From Streptomyces sp. TP-A0356 (GTDB lineage Bacteria; Actinomycetota; Actinomycetes; Streptomycetales; Streptomycetaceae): a DNA stretch of 64,000 nt. The translations under genes were made by a program, and so were the position numbers. Positions 43,104-52,221 of the stretch are shown here, in pieces (positions within the stretch are counted from its first letter, which is position 1; every line of letters begins with the position of its first letter). The stretch lies in contig NZ_BBZJ01000028.1 of assembly GCF_001417775.1 (NCBI RefSeq), positions 1 to 64,000 of the forward strand, written 5' to 3'. Below the pieces are notes generated by a model that was given only the letters and a program-made list of their open reading frames with translations, searched no databases and had not been told where the DNA came from.

Positions 43104-44228
43104 GTGGCAGGACGCACGTCCAAGGGTGCATTCGGAGGCGCCACGGGTGCATTCAGAGGGGCCAAGGGTGCTTTCAGAGGCGCCAGGGGTACGGCGATCG
43201 CGGCGGCGGCCATGGCTGCCCTGACCGCCTCCCAGGCGCCGGGGGCGGTGCCGGCTCGGGCATCGGAACCGACGCGCGGCACGGCAGCCGCCGAGCACGG
43301 GCCGACCGTGTCCGGCGACACCCCGTACCGCACCGAGCTCCCGCCGCTGCGAGCCGGAACGCCGGCGCCGAAGCCGGACTCGGCGCCGGCGGTGACGGGC
43401 GGCGCCCTGCCCGCGACCGTCTTCGCCGCGTACCGGCACGCCGCCTCGGAGCTCGCGCGCACCGCGCCAGGATGCCGACTGCGGTGGCAGCTGCTGGCCG
43501 CGGTCGGCCAGGTGGAGTCCGGGCAGGCGGGGGGCGGCCGGGTGACCGCGGACGGTACGACCGTGACGCCGATCCTCGGGCCCCGGCTCGACGGCGGCGC
43601 CTTCGCCGTCGTCCGTGACACCGACGGGGGCGTGTACGACGGGGACACGGCGTACGACCGAGCGGTCGGCCCGATGCAGTTCATCCCGTCCACCTGGGCC
43701 CGCTGGGGCGCTGACGGCAACGGCGACGGACGGGCCGACCCGAACAACGTCTTCGACGCGGCGCTCGCCGCCGGGCACTACCTCTGCGCGGGCGGCAGGG
43801 ATCTCTCCAACCCCGCCGACCTGGACCGGGCGATCCTCGGCTACAACCACTCGGGGGCCTATCTGCGCACGGTCAGGGCCTGGTACGCCTACTTCCTGGA
43901 GGGGTACCAGGTGGTGCCTGACCCGCCCGCCGAGTCCCCGTCCCGGCCACGGCCGTCCCGCCCGAACTCCCCCAGGCCCACGCCGAAGCCGTCCGGCCGG
44001 CCGAGCACGGCCCCCTCGGGGACACCGTCGGCGCCGGCTCCCGTACCGTCGCCCACGCCGTCCCGTACGGTCGGTGCGACACAGGAGCCCCAGGGGACTC
44101 TGCTCCCCGTGCCCGCACCGAGTGTCACAGTGCCGGGCGGGATACTGCCCCATCCCGGCCCGCTGACCAGCAACAGTGAGAAGACGATGGGCTCCGCCCC
44201 CTCCACAACCGTGGATACTCGGCGGTAA
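43104..44228 (+). CDS. secreted lytic transglycosylase
   Basis: 374 residues. A membrane/signal segment (TAIAAAAMAALTASQAPG) comes after an unusual 30-residue basic start made of GAF/GAK repeats. The catalytic domain has LRWQLLAAVGQVESGQAGGGRV with the catalytic Glu, AVGPMQFIPSTWARWGADGNGDG, and ILGYNHSGAYLRTVRAWYAYF. The C-terminal 110 residues are Pro/Ser/Thr-rich, typical of a wall-spanning tail. It probably cleaves peptidoglycan. An ECF sigma gene follows 54 bp later. Confidence 0.88.
   Translation: MAGRTSKGAFGGATGAFRGAKGAFRGARGTAIAAAAMAALTASQAPGAVPARASEPTRGTAAAEHGPTVSGDTPYRTELPPLRAGTPAPKPDSAPAVTGGALPATVFAAYRHAASELARTAPGCRLRWQLLAAVGQVESGQAGGGRVTADGTTVTPILGPRLDGGAFAVVRDTDGGVYDGDTAYDRAVGPMQFIPSTWARWGADGNGDGRADPNNVFDAALAAGHYLCAGGRDLSNPADLDRAILGYNHSGAYLRTVRAWYAYFLEGYQVVPDPPAESPSRPRPSRPNSPRPTPKPSGRPSTAPSGTPSAPAPVPSPTPSRTVGATQEPQGTLLPVPAPSVTVPGGILPHPGPLTSNSEKTMGSAPSTTVDTRR
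43107..43190 (+). repeat. 21-bp in-frame repeats in transglycosylase N-terminus
   Basis: Three to four imperfect 21-nt units of the form GGTGCATTCAGAGGNGCCAA encode G-A-F-(G/R)-G-A-(T/K/R) at residues 7-30, just before the signal segment. Confidence 0.7.
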
Positions 44229-44282
44229 TGTCGCCACCCGCCGGTTGGCACAGGACCGGCGGGTGAGCGCGAAGGGGCCCTC

Positions 44283-45350
44283 ATGGCGACGGACATGCCT
44301 GCTGGAACAGAGGCGGCCATGGCCGCGGAGACACAGGCGGCCGACGACCGTTGGCAGCGCATGTGGAGCCACCGTGAGCAGTTGCTCAAGGTGGCCCGGC
44401 GCAGGTCGATGAGCCCGGAGGACGCCGAGGACGCCGTGCACGAGGCGATGCTGCGCGCCGCGGAACGCCCCGAGCTCGACGACGAACGCCTCGGCGCCTG
44501 GCTGACGACCGTGACGATGCGGCTGTGCGTGGACCGGTACCGGCAGGTCAACCGGGAGGCCGAGGTGCGCAGCAGCCCCACCCTCATCGCGCCGGGCCCC
44601 GTGCCCGTCGAGGAGGTGGTGTGCGACCGGGCCGAGGCCAAGTGGCTGGCCGTGCGCAGCGGGGAACTGCCCGCCCGCCAGGCGGAGGCCCTGCGGCTGA
44701 AGTCCGAGGACCTCGACGTGGGTCAGGTCGCGGTGCGGATGGGGCTGAGCTACCGGACCGTCGAGTCGCTGCTGGCCCGGGCCCGGCGGACGCTGCGCGC
44801 GTCGCTGGCCGGGACGCTCGGGCTGGTGCTGTTCCTGCTCGGGCGCGGACGGCCGCGCGCGGGCGGAAGGGCGCAGACGCTGGCGGTCGCCTCCACCGCT
44901 GCGACGCTGGCGGTGGCGGGGCTGGTGCTGCCGCCCGCGTTCGACGGCGGCGGGGGCGGCAGCGGTCCGGCTCCCCGGCCGGCCGAGTCCTGGAGTGCGC
45001 GCCCGCTCGGGGACGACAGCGGCGGCGGGACGGGCGGTGCGCGGACGCGTGGGCCCTCCCCCGCGACCTCGAAGGCGACCGACCGGGGAAGGCCGTCCGG
45101 CCAGGGGGCACCGGTGCCGCTGTCCCTGCCGTCCCTGCCCGAGGTGTCGCCGCTACCGGCGCTTTCGGCGCCCGGGGTCCCGAGCGTGCCCGGCGTACCC
45201 GGGCTGCCGCACGTGCCGGACGTGCCGGGGCGGGTCAGGTCCACCGTCCCGTCCCCTCCGGCGGTGCCGACCCCTTCCGCCGTACCGTCCGTGCCCCTGC
45301 CCGTTCCCACGCCGAAGGCCCCGAGCACACCCCCGGTGAAGCTGCCGTAG
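44283..45350 (+). CDS. ECF-type sigma factor with membrane and Pro-rich C-terminal extension
   Basis: 355 residues. Sigma region 2 (about 25-90): MWSHREQLLKVARRRSMSPEDAEDAVHEAMLRAAE, then WLTTVTMRLCVDRYRQ. Region 4 (about 120-170): LPARQAEALRLKSEDLDVGQVAVRMGLSYRTVESLLARARRTL. Beyond a normal ECF length, two hydrophobic stretches follow (SLAGTLGLVLFLLG and AVASTAATLAVAGLVL), then 130 residues rich in Pro, Ser and Gly with repeated VPSVPGVPGLP. The arrangement suggests a membrane-tethered sigma factor with a wall-exposed tail. No separate anti-sigma gene is adjacent. Confidence 0.85.
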   Translation: MATDMPAGTEAAMAAETQAADDRWQRMWSHREQLLKVARRRSMSPEDAEDAVHEAMLRAAERPELDDERLGAWLTTVTMRLCVDRYRQVNREAEVRSSPTLIAPGPVPVEEVVCDRAEAKWLAVRSGELPARQAEALRLKSEDLDVGQVAVRMGLSYRTVESLLARARRTLRASLAGTLGLVLFLLGRGRPRAGGRAQTLAVASTAATLAVAGLVLPPAFDGGGGGSGPAPRPAESWSARPLGDDSGGGTGGARTRGPSPATSKATDRGRPSGQGAPVPLSLPSLPEVSPLPALSAPGVPSVPGVPGLPHVPDVPGRVRSTVPSPPAVPTPSAVPSVPLPVPTPKAPSTPPVKLP

Positions 45351-46189
45351 ACCGGAGCGCCCGTCCATCGACGGTCCGGTGCGGAACCTGTCCGTACGCC
45401 CGCGCATGAACCCATTTCACGGGCCCAAGACGTGTTCCCGGACCCAAACGCGCCCGTCCGCAGGCCCACGCGCGAACGCACCTGCCACCCCCGAGTGACC
45501 TGTCCGCACATCGGCGCGCGAACAGCCGCCACCCGCAAGCGACCCGTCCGCACGTCCCCGCGCGAACGCACCCGCCACCCGCGAGCGACCCGTCCGCAGG
45601 CCCGCCCCCGAACGCATCCACGAGCGCGCGCAGCCCGCCCGGAAGCCGCCGTGAGTTCGCCCGTAACGTCGTCCGCAAGTCCACGCGAACCCATCCGCAA
45701 GCCCGCGCGTAGAGCGCCCCCCAGCCGAGCGTGAAGCCGTCCGTCAGCCCGCGTGTGACGCGTCCGTGACCCCGCTCGCCAGGACGTCCCCAGGCCCACC
45801 GCCCAACCCACCCCCGACTCCCCCGCTGAGCCTGTCTCCCAGGCCGCGCGCACGCATCCGCGGACCCGCGCGCAAAGCCACCACAGGACCCGATGCCGCC
45901 CCCACACGTGTCTCGGCAGCCCGCGCGCACACTGCTCGCAAGCCCGCACGCAAGGCCGTCCACGAGCCCGCGCGTATCCCGGCCCCCGCCCGCGCGACCC
46001 CGCCCGCAGGACCGCCCGCAGGACCGCCCGCAGACCATCCGTGAGCCACAGCGTGAGGCCGTCCGTGAGCGCGCGTGTGTCGTGTGCGTAAATCCGTCCG
46101 AAAAAATTCGGCCTTCGGCGCGACGGACGGTCCGCCCCTCCCCGTAGAGCAGACGTCGGAGCTGCTCACGCATGCGAAGGGTGGACGGG
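45351..46189. repeat. gene-poor repeat-rich gap
   Basis: More than 800 bp without a credible gene. It begins with four degenerate direct repeats starting CCCGTCCGCA at 45453, 45499, 45543 and 45589 (pitch 46, 44, 46 bp). It goes on with looser copies of CGTCCGNNAGCCCGCGCG until about 46100. Open frames on both strands read only Ala/Arg/Pro/Gly repeats. The end (46080-46189) is less repetitive and probably holds the Mce-operon promoter. Confidence 0.65.
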
Positions 46190-47134
46190 ATGGGTGTCGA
46201 GATCTGTGTGGAGGGGCTGACCAAGTCCTTCGGCCACCAGGTCATCTGGCAGGACGTCTCGCTGACCCTGCCCGCCGGGGAGGTCTCGGTCATGCTCGGC
46301 CCCTCGGGGACGGGCAAGTCGGTGTTCCTCAAGACGCTCGTCGGACTGCTCAGGCCCGACCACGGTTCCGTGAAGGTCGCCGGGCGGGACATCACCCGGC
46401 TGCGCGAGCACGAGCTGTACGAGGTGCGGAAGCTGTTCGGGGTCCTGTTCCAGGACGGCGCTCTGTTCGGCTCGATGACCCTGTACGACAACATCGCCTT
46501 CCCGCTGCGCGAGCACACCCGCAGGTCCGAGAGCGAGATCCGGCGGATCGTGCTGGAGAAGATGGACATGGTCGGCCTGATCGGCGCCGAGGGGAAGCTG
46601 CCCGGCGAGATCTCCGGCGGTATGCGCAAGCGGGCCGGTCTGGCCCGGGCGCTGGTGCTGGACCCGGAGATCATCCTCTTCGACGAGCCCGACTCCGGCC
46701 TCGACCCGGTCCGGGTGGCCTATCTCAACCAGTTGATCGTCGATCTCAACGCGCAGATCGACGCGACCTTCCTGATCGTCACGCACGACATCGCCTCGGC
46801 CCGCCAGGTGCCCGACAACATCGGGCTGTTGTTCCGGCGCGAACTCGTCATGTTCGGTCCCCGCGAGCAGCTGCTGACCAGCGACGAGCCGGTGGTGCGC
46901 CAGTTCCTGAACGGCCGGATGCAGGGGCCGATCGGCATGGCGGAGGAGAAGGACGCCGCCCAGGTCGCGCAGGAGCTGGCGCAGCTCGGTGACGACGGGC
47001 ACCCCCGCACTCCCGGCAGTCAGGCACTGACTCCCCGCCTGCTGCCGGGGCCAGGCATCACCCGACCGCCCCGCTGGGAGGCGATCGCGAGACGGGAGGC
47101 CGAGCTGCGCCGGAGGGAGGTCGCGGAGGCATGA
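46190..47134 (+). CDS. Mce-system ABC ATPase (MceG/MlaF-like)
   Basis: 314 residues. Walker A GPSGTGKS at 37-44, signature EISGGMRKRAGLARAL, and Walker B ILFDEPDSGLDPVR with the PDSGLDP form typical of MlaF/Mkl. The C-terminal 60 residues are a Streptomyces-type extension. It powers the YrbE permease pair for lipid or sterol import. I chose ATG 46190; an in-frame ATG at 46172 is possible. It overlaps the first permease gene by 4 nt and heads the operon. Confidence 0.92.
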   Translation: MGVEICVEGLTKSFGHQVIWQDVSLTLPAGEVSVMLGPSGTGKSVFLKTLVGLLRPDHGSVKVAGRDITRLREHELYEVRKLFGVLFQDGALFGSMTLYDNIAFPLREHTRRSESEIRRIVLEKMDMVGLIGAEGKLPGEISGGMRKRAGLARALVLDPEIILFDEPDSGLDPVRVAYLNQLIVDLNAQIDATFLIVTHDIASARQVPDNIGLLFRRELVMFGPREQLLTSDEPVVRQFLNGRMQGPIGMAEEKDAAQVAQELAQLGDDGHPRTPGSQALTPRLLPGPGITRPPRWEAIARREAELRRREVAEA

Positions 47135-47901
47135 GCCTGTCCCCGACCGCAGCTCTGCGGCACTCGGGCCATCTGTTCGCGATGGCGCTGGACGTCGTGC
47201 GGGCCCTGCCCCGACGGCCCTTCCAGGCACGGGAGTTCATCCGGCAGGCGTGGTTCGTCGCGAGCGTCACCATCCTGCCCACGGCCCTGGTCTCCATCCC
47301 CTTCGGGGCGGTCATCGCCCTGCAGATCGGCAGCCTGACACGACAGCTGGGGGCCCAGTCCTTCTCCGGGGCCGCCTCGGTGCTGGCGGTACTGAGGGAG
47401 GCCTCGCCGATCGTCACCGCGCTGCTGATCGCGGGCGCGGGCGGCACGGCGATCTGCGCGGACCTCGGGGCGCGCCGGATCCGGGACGAGATCGACGCGA
47501 TGCAGGTGCTCGGCATCGACCCGATCCACCGGCTGGTCGTCCCGCGCGTGCTGGCCTCCATGGTGGTCGCCGTGCTGCTCAACGGATTGGTGTCGGTCGT
47601 CGGCGTCGCGGGCGGCTATTTCTTCAATGTGATCCTCCAGAACGGCACGCCAGGCGCGTATCTGGCGTCGTTCACCACCCTCGCGCAGCTCTCCGACCTG
47701 TGGGCGGCCGAACTGAAGGCGCTGGTGTTCGGGGCGATCGCCGCGATCGTCGCCTCCTACAAGGGACTGACCGCGCAGGGCGGCCCGAAGGGTGTCGGCG
47801 ACGCGGTGAACCAGTCGGTGGTGATCACCTTCATGTTGCTGTTCGTGACGAACTTCGTGATGACCGCGGTGTACTTCCAAGTCGTCCCGCAGAGGGGTTA
47901 G
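47131..47901 (+). CDS. MlaE-family permease (YrbE1A)
   Basis: 256 residues with five to six membrane helices of the MlaE/YrbE family. The conserved block REASPIVTALLIAGAGGTAICADLGARRIRDEIDAMQVLGIDP is the cytosolic coupling region that contacts the ATPase. Part of the inner-membrane translocator of the Mce complex. Overlaps the ATPase gene by 4 nt and precedes the second permease by 3 bp. Confidence 0.92.
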   Translation: MSLSPTAALRHSGHLFAMALDVVRALPRRPFQAREFIRQAWFVASVTILPTALVSIPFGAVIALQIGSLTRQLGAQSFSGAASVLAVLREASPIVTALLIAGAGGTAICADLGARRIRDEIDAMQVLGIDPIHRLVVPRVLASMVVAVLLNGLVSVVGVAGGYFFNVILQNGTPGAYLASFTTLAQLSDLWAAELKALVFGAIAAIVASYKGLTAQGGPKGVGDAVNQSVVITFMLLFVTNFVMTAVYFQVVPQRG

Positions 47902-47904
47902 CCG

Positions 47905-48759
47905 ATGCGACCCCAAGGACTGCGCACCCGAAGACTGCGGCCTCAGGACCTGATCGACCGCCCGTTCCGCCCACTCGACAACCTGGGCACCCAACTTGCC
48001 TTCTACGCCCGCTCGTTGGCGTGGACGGGCCGCACCCTGCGTCGCTACAAGAAGGAGATCCTGCGGCTGCTGGCCGAGGTGAGCTTCGGCCGCGGCGCGC
48101 TCGCCGTCGTGGGCGGCACGGTCGGTGTGATCGCCTTCCTGTCGTTCTTCACGGGCACCGAGGTCGGGCTCCAGGGGTACGCGGCCCTCAACCAGCTCGG
48201 CACCTCCAACTTCGTGGCGTTCCTGTCGGCGTACTTCAACACCCGGGAGATCGCCCCGCTGGTGGCCGGGCTCGCCCTGTCCGCGACGGTCGGCGCCGGC
48301 TTCACCGCGCAGCTCGGCGCGATGCGGATCAGCGAGGAGACCGACGCGCTGGAGGTGATGGGCGTCCCCTCGCTGCCGTTCCTGGTGACGACCCGGATGA
48401 TCGCCGGCTTCGTCGCCGTGATCCCGCTGTACGTGATCGGGCTGCTGTCCTCGTACCTGGCCGCCCGCACCATCACCACCGGCTACTACGGGCAGTCGAC
48501 GGGCACGTACGACCACTACTTCCACCAGTACCTGCCGCCGGTCGACGTCCTGTGGTCCTTCGGCAAGGTGATCGTCTTCGCGGTCCTGATCATCCTGGTG
48601 CACTGCTACTACGGCTACCACGCGAGCGGCGGGCCGGCCGGGGTCGGCGTCGCGGTGGGCCGTGCGGTGCGTACCTCCATCGTCGCCGTGAACGTCCTGG
48701 ACTTCTTCCTCAGCCTGGCGATCTGGGGCGCCAACACGACCGTACGGATCGCGGGGTGA
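47905..48759 (+). CDS. MlaE-family permease (YrbE1B)
   Basis: 284 residues, second permease, with an N-terminal amphipathic region and the same family block in a second version: REIAPLVAGLALSATVGAGFTAQLGAMRISEETDALEVMGV. Forms the heterodimeric translocator with the gene upstream. The next gene starts 5 bp after its stop. Confidence 0.92.
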   Translation: MRPQGLRTRRLRPQDLIDRPFRPLDNLGTQLAFYARSLAWTGRTLRRYKKEILRLLAEVSFGRGALAVVGGTVGVIAFLSFFTGTEVGLQGYAALNQLGTSNFVAFLSAYFNTREIAPLVAGLALSATVGAGFTAQLGAMRISEETDALEVMGVPSLPFLVTTRMIAGFVAVIPLYVIGLLSSYLAARTITTGYYGQSTGTYDHYFHQYLPPVDVLWSFGKVIVFAVLIILVHCYYGYHASGGPAGVGVAVGRAVRTSIVAVNVLDFFLSLAIWGANTTVRIAG

Positions 48760-48764
48760 GACCG

Positions 48765-50012
48765 ATGAGAGTGCTGAGGCTTCGGTTGTACGGCGTCGTC
48801 TTCATCGCCGTGCTGGCGCTGCTGCTGTCGCTGTCCGTGGCCGTCTACCGGCAGGCGTTCACCCCCGTCGTACGCATCTCGCTCCAGGCCGACAGCCTCG
48901 GCAACCAGCTCGATCCGCGCGCCGACGTCAAGCTGCGCGGACTGCTGGTCGGCGAGGTGCGCGCGGTGCACGCCGACGGCGCGAAGGCGACCCTGGACAT
49001 CGCGCTCAAGCCGGAGTACGTCTCGTACATCCCCGCGGACGTGCATGCCCGGCTGCTGCCCAAGACGCTGTTCGGCGAGAAGTACGTCGACCTCGTGGCC
49101 CCCGCCCGCTCCACGGCACCGCCCATCCGCGCCGGTGATGTGATCACCCAGGACCGCACCCGGACCGGCATCGAGCTGCAGCAGCTGATGAACGACCTGC
49201 TGCCGCTGCTGCGCACGGTGGAGCCGGGTCAACTCAACGCCACGCTCTCGGCGTTCGCCACCGCGCTGGAGGGCAGAGGCGACCGGATCGGCGACAACCT
49301 CATCCGCGTCGAGGGCTATCTGCGCCGCCTCAACCCGCACCTGCCGTCCCTCAAGGAGGACATCGCGCGCTTCGCCGACGTCGCCGAGGTCTACGGCGAC
49401 GCCGCGCCCGACCTGGTGCGGATCCTGCGCAACACCGTCACCACCAGCCGCACACTCGTGGAGAAGAAGGACCGGCTGGCCGCCGCGCTCCGCACGACCA
49501 CGACCGTCGCGGGCACCGCACAGGACTTCCTCGACGAGAACGGCGACCGGCTGATCACCCTCGGCCGGGTCTCCCGGCCCACGCTGGAGCTCTTCGCCCG
49601 CTACTCCCCCGAGTACCCGTGTCTCCTGAACGGTCTGGTCCGGCAGGAGCGGGCGTCCGAGGAGGCGTTCCGGGGTGGCGAGATGCGGATCACCCTGGAG
49701 GTCGTCCGCCCCCAGGGCGCGTACCGGTCCGGTGAGGAGCCCCGCTATGCCGAGCGGTCGGGGCCGGACTGCCGGGGCATGCCGCATCCGCAGGTGCCCG
49801 GACCGAAACCCAAGCTCAATGACGGTACGTCGGCCGGCGGTTCGGGCGGCGCCCTGCCCGGAGGTGTCACCGTGTCCGCCACCACGGCCGAACAGCGGGC
49901 CGTCGGCTCGCTCGTGGCCCCCGTCATGGGCGTGCCCGTTGACCAGGTGCCGCCCGTCGCCACGCTGCTGTTCGGGCCGCTGGCCCGGGGGACGGCGGTG
50001 AGCGTCGCATGA
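48765..50012 (+). CDS. Mce protein A
   Basis: 415 residues: short cytosolic start, one membrane helix (YGVVFIAVLALLLSLSVAVY), an MlaD domain at about 35-120 (ADVKLRGLLVGEVRAVHADG, LFGEKYVDLV), then a long helical domain that in relatives builds a hydrophobic tunnel. The C-terminus is Gly/Pro-rich. First of six consecutive Mce proteins; overlaps the next by 4 nt. Confidence 0.9.
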   Translation: MRVLRLRLYGVVFIAVLALLLSLSVAVYRQAFTPVVRISLQADSLGNQLDPRADVKLRGLLVGEVRAVHADGAKATLDIALKPEYVSYIPADVHARLLPKTLFGEKYVDLVAPARSTAPPIRAGDVITQDRTRTGIELQQLMNDLLPLLRTVEPGQLNATLSAFATALEGRGDRIGDNLIRVEGYLRRLNPHLPSLKEDIARFADVAEVYGDAAPDLVRILRNTVTTSRTLVEKKDRLAAALRTTTTVAGTAQDFLDENGDRLITLGRVSRPTLELFARYSPEYPCLLNGLVRQERASEEAFRGGEMRITLEVVRPQGAYRSGEEPRYAERSGPDCRGMPHPQVPGPKPKLNDGTSAGGSGGALPGGVTVSATTAEQRAVGSLVAPVMGVPVDQVPPVATLLFGPLARGTAVSVA

Positions 50013-51046
50013 GGACCACACAAGCCCGGCAGACCATGGCACCGCTCATCAAGTTCAGCCTGTTCGCGCTGGTGACGATCGCGGCGACGGCCCTGCTCGC
50101 CGCCACCATCGTCAATGTCTCGCTGACCCCGACCCGCACGTATCACGCGGTGTTCAGCGATGTCACGGGCCTTCAGGAGGGCGATGACATCCGGGTGGCC
50201 GGGGTGCGGGTCGGTCAGGTCGAGGGCATCCGGATCAAGGACCGGACGCTGGCGGAGGTCACCTTCGGCGTCGCCGCGAACCGTCCGCTGCTCATCAGCA
50301 CCCGCGCGGTCATCCGCTACCGGAATCTGGTCGGGCAGCGGTACATCGCGCTGACCGAGGGCGCGGGCGACGCCACCCGGCTGCGGCCCGGCGACACGAT
50401 CCCGCTGTCGCGGACCCAGCCGGCGCTGGACCTCAACGCGCTGCTGAACGGCTTCAAACCACTGTTCGCCGCGCTCAGCCCGAACGACGTCAACCAGCTC
50501 GCCACCGAGATCATCCGGACCCTGCAGGGCGAGGGCGGCACCGTCAACAGCCTGCTCGCGCACACGGCGTCGCTCACCACGACCCTCGCCGGGCGCGACC
50601 AGCTGATCGGCTCCGTGATCGACAACCTCAACACCGTGCTCGACACGCTGGACAAGCGCGGTGCCCGCTTCTCCGGGCTGATCACACAGCTGCGGAGGGT
50701 GATCTCCGGACTGTCCGCCGACCGCGGGCCCATCGGGGACTCCCTGGTGAACATCGGCGACCTCACCGACGCCACCTCGGGGCTGCTGGCCGACGCGCGT
50801 CCGCCGCTGAAGGACGACATCGCGGGGCTCACCGCGCTCACCGGAACGCTGAACAGGAACGAGACGACCGTGGAGGGCGTGCTGAAGCGGCTGCCGAACA
50901 AGCTCAACGGGCTGACGGGGACGGCGTCCTACGGCTCGTGGTTCAACTTCTACCTCTGCGACTTCGACGGCCGCATCGTGCTGCCGAGGACGAAGCAGGT
51001 GCTCACCCCCTCGCTCCATGTGGCCCAGGCGAGGTGTGGCGGATGA
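50009..51046 (+). CDS. Mce protein B
   Basis: 345 residues: membrane helix (LFALVTIAATALLAATIVNV), MlaD domain with DVTGLQEGDDIRVAGVRVGQVEGI, and a long helical region. It ends with SWFNFYLCDFDG, a Cys-containing motif common at the C-terminus of Mce B-type proteins. 4-nt overlaps on both sides. Confidence 0.92.
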   Translation: MRTTQARQTMAPLIKFSLFALVTIAATALLAATIVNVSLTPTRTYHAVFSDVTGLQEGDDIRVAGVRVGQVEGIRIKDRTLAEVTFGVAANRPLLISTRAVIRYRNLVGQRYIALTEGAGDATRLRPGDTIPLSRTQPALDLNALLNGFKPLFAALSPNDVNQLATEIIRTLQGEGGTVNSLLAHTASLTTTLAGRDQLIGSVIDNLNTVLDTLDKRGARFSGLITQLRRVISGLSADRGPIGDSLVNIGDLTDATSGLLADARPPLKDDIAGLTALTGTLNRNETTVEGVLKRLPNKLNGLTGTASYGSWFNFYLCDFDGRIVLPRTKQVLTPSLHVAQARCGG

Positions 51047-52221
51047 GGACGATGCGGGTCCTGCCGCGCCGGACCCGGCGCCGCCCCGAACCCCTGGTGA
51101 AGGTACGCGTTCTGCCGCCGAAGCTGCCCCGGCTGCCGAAGCCGCGGCTCCTCCCGCGCCGGGAGCACCGCCCCGAACCGCTGGTGAAGGTCCGTGTCCT
51201 GCCGCCGAAGCTGCCCCGCATCCGGCTGCGCCGGCCACGGCTGAAGCCGTTCCGCGAACGCAACCCCGCGGTGGTGGGCGCCGTCGGCCTCACCACCCTC
51301 GTCCTGCTGACCGTGGCCGCGTTCAACGCCGACAGCCTGCCACTGATCGGCGACGGCGACACGTACAGCGCGGCCTTCTCGGAGGCGGGCGGTCTCAAGC
51401 CGGGCGACGAGGTACGGATCGCCGGGGTCGAGGTCGGCAAGGTCAAGGGCGTCGACCTGGAGGGCGACCATGTCCGGGTGACCTTCAAGGTCAAGGGCGG
51501 CCCGGCGTTCGGCACCGCGACCGGCGCCTCGATCCGGGTCAGGACCATCCTCGGCGCGAAGTACCTCGCACTGCTCCCCAAGGGTCCCGGCCGGCTGAGG
51601 CCGGGCAGTGAGATCCCGCTGCGGCGGACGGTCTCGGCGTACGACGTGGTGCAGGCGTTCAGCGATCTGACGACCACGACGGAGCAGGTGGACACCGGGC
51701 GGCTGGCGAAGGCTCTGGACACCATCTCCACCACCTTCCAGGACTCCCCCGCGGAGGTGCGGGCGTCCATCAAAGGACTGTCGAGGATCTCCCGGGCGGT
51801 CGCCTCGCGCGACGAGGCACTGCGCGAACTCCTCAAACACGCGAACGGGGTCACCGGGGTGCTGGCCGCACACACGAAGGACTTCTCCGCGCTGGTGAAG
51901 GACGGCGACCAGCTGTTCAAGGAGATCAGCAGGCGGCGCGCGGCGATCCACGCCCTGCTCAAGACCTCCGCCCTGCTGGGCATCGAGCTCTCCGGCCTGG
52001 TCGAGGACAACCGCGCGCAGATCGGGCCCGCGCTCAGGAACCTCGACACGTTCGTCAGGATGCTCGAACGCAACCAGGCGAGCCTGGACCGGAGCGTGAA
52101 GCTGCTCGCGCCCTACATCCGGGTGTTCACGAACACCCTCGGCAACGGCCGCTGGTTCGACTCCTACATCCAGAACCTGGTCGCCGCTCCGGTGGTACCG
52201 CGGACGGGAGGCTCGCGATGA
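51043..52221 (+). CDS. Mce protein C with basic, duplicated N-terminal extension
   Basis: 392 residues. The MlaD domain (EAGGLKPGDEVRIAGVEVGKVKGV) and helical region are normal, ending NGRWFDSYIQNL. Unusual is the first 70 residues before the membrane helix: rich in Arg, Pro and Lys, and built from two copies of PEPLVKVRVLPPKLPR 29 residues apart. The extension would be cytosolic and strongly positive. Overlaps its neighbours by 4 nt. Confidence 0.9.
   Translation: MRTMRVLPRRTRRRPEPLVKVRVLPPKLPRLPKPRLLPRREHRPEPLVKVRVLPPKLPRIRLRRPRLKPFRERNPAVVGAVGLTTLVLLTVAAFNADSLPLIGDGDTYSAAFSEAGGLKPGDEVRIAGVEVGKVKGVDLEGDHVRVTFKVKGGPAFGTATGASIRVRTILGAKYLALLPKGPGRLRPGSEIPLRRTVSAYDVVQAFSDLTTTTEQVDTGRLAKALDTISTTFQDSPAEVRASIKGLSRISRAVASRDEALRELLKHANGVTGVLAAHTKDFSALVKDGDQLFKEISRRRAAIHALLKTSALLGIELSGLVEDNRAQIGPALRNLDTFVRMLERNQASLDRSVKLLAPYIRVFTNTLGNGRWFDSYIQNLVAAPVVPRTGGSR

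Noticed and set aside
45453..45634. CRISPR-like spacing of the repeats
   Set aside because: The repeats are only short (10-14 nt conserved), degenerate, with similar sequence between them, and no cas genes are present.
45432..45734. Plus-strand frame of 100 residues in the repeat array
   Set aside because: Only repeated Arg/Pro/Thr/His from the DNA repeat; no RBS and no recognisable fold.
45235..46674. A long minus-strand open frame of 479 residues across the repeat region and the start of the Mce ATPase gene
   Set aside because: Its translation is Arg/Ala/Gly low-complexity repeats, has no domain, and its upstream part is antisense to a certain ABC ATPase gene.
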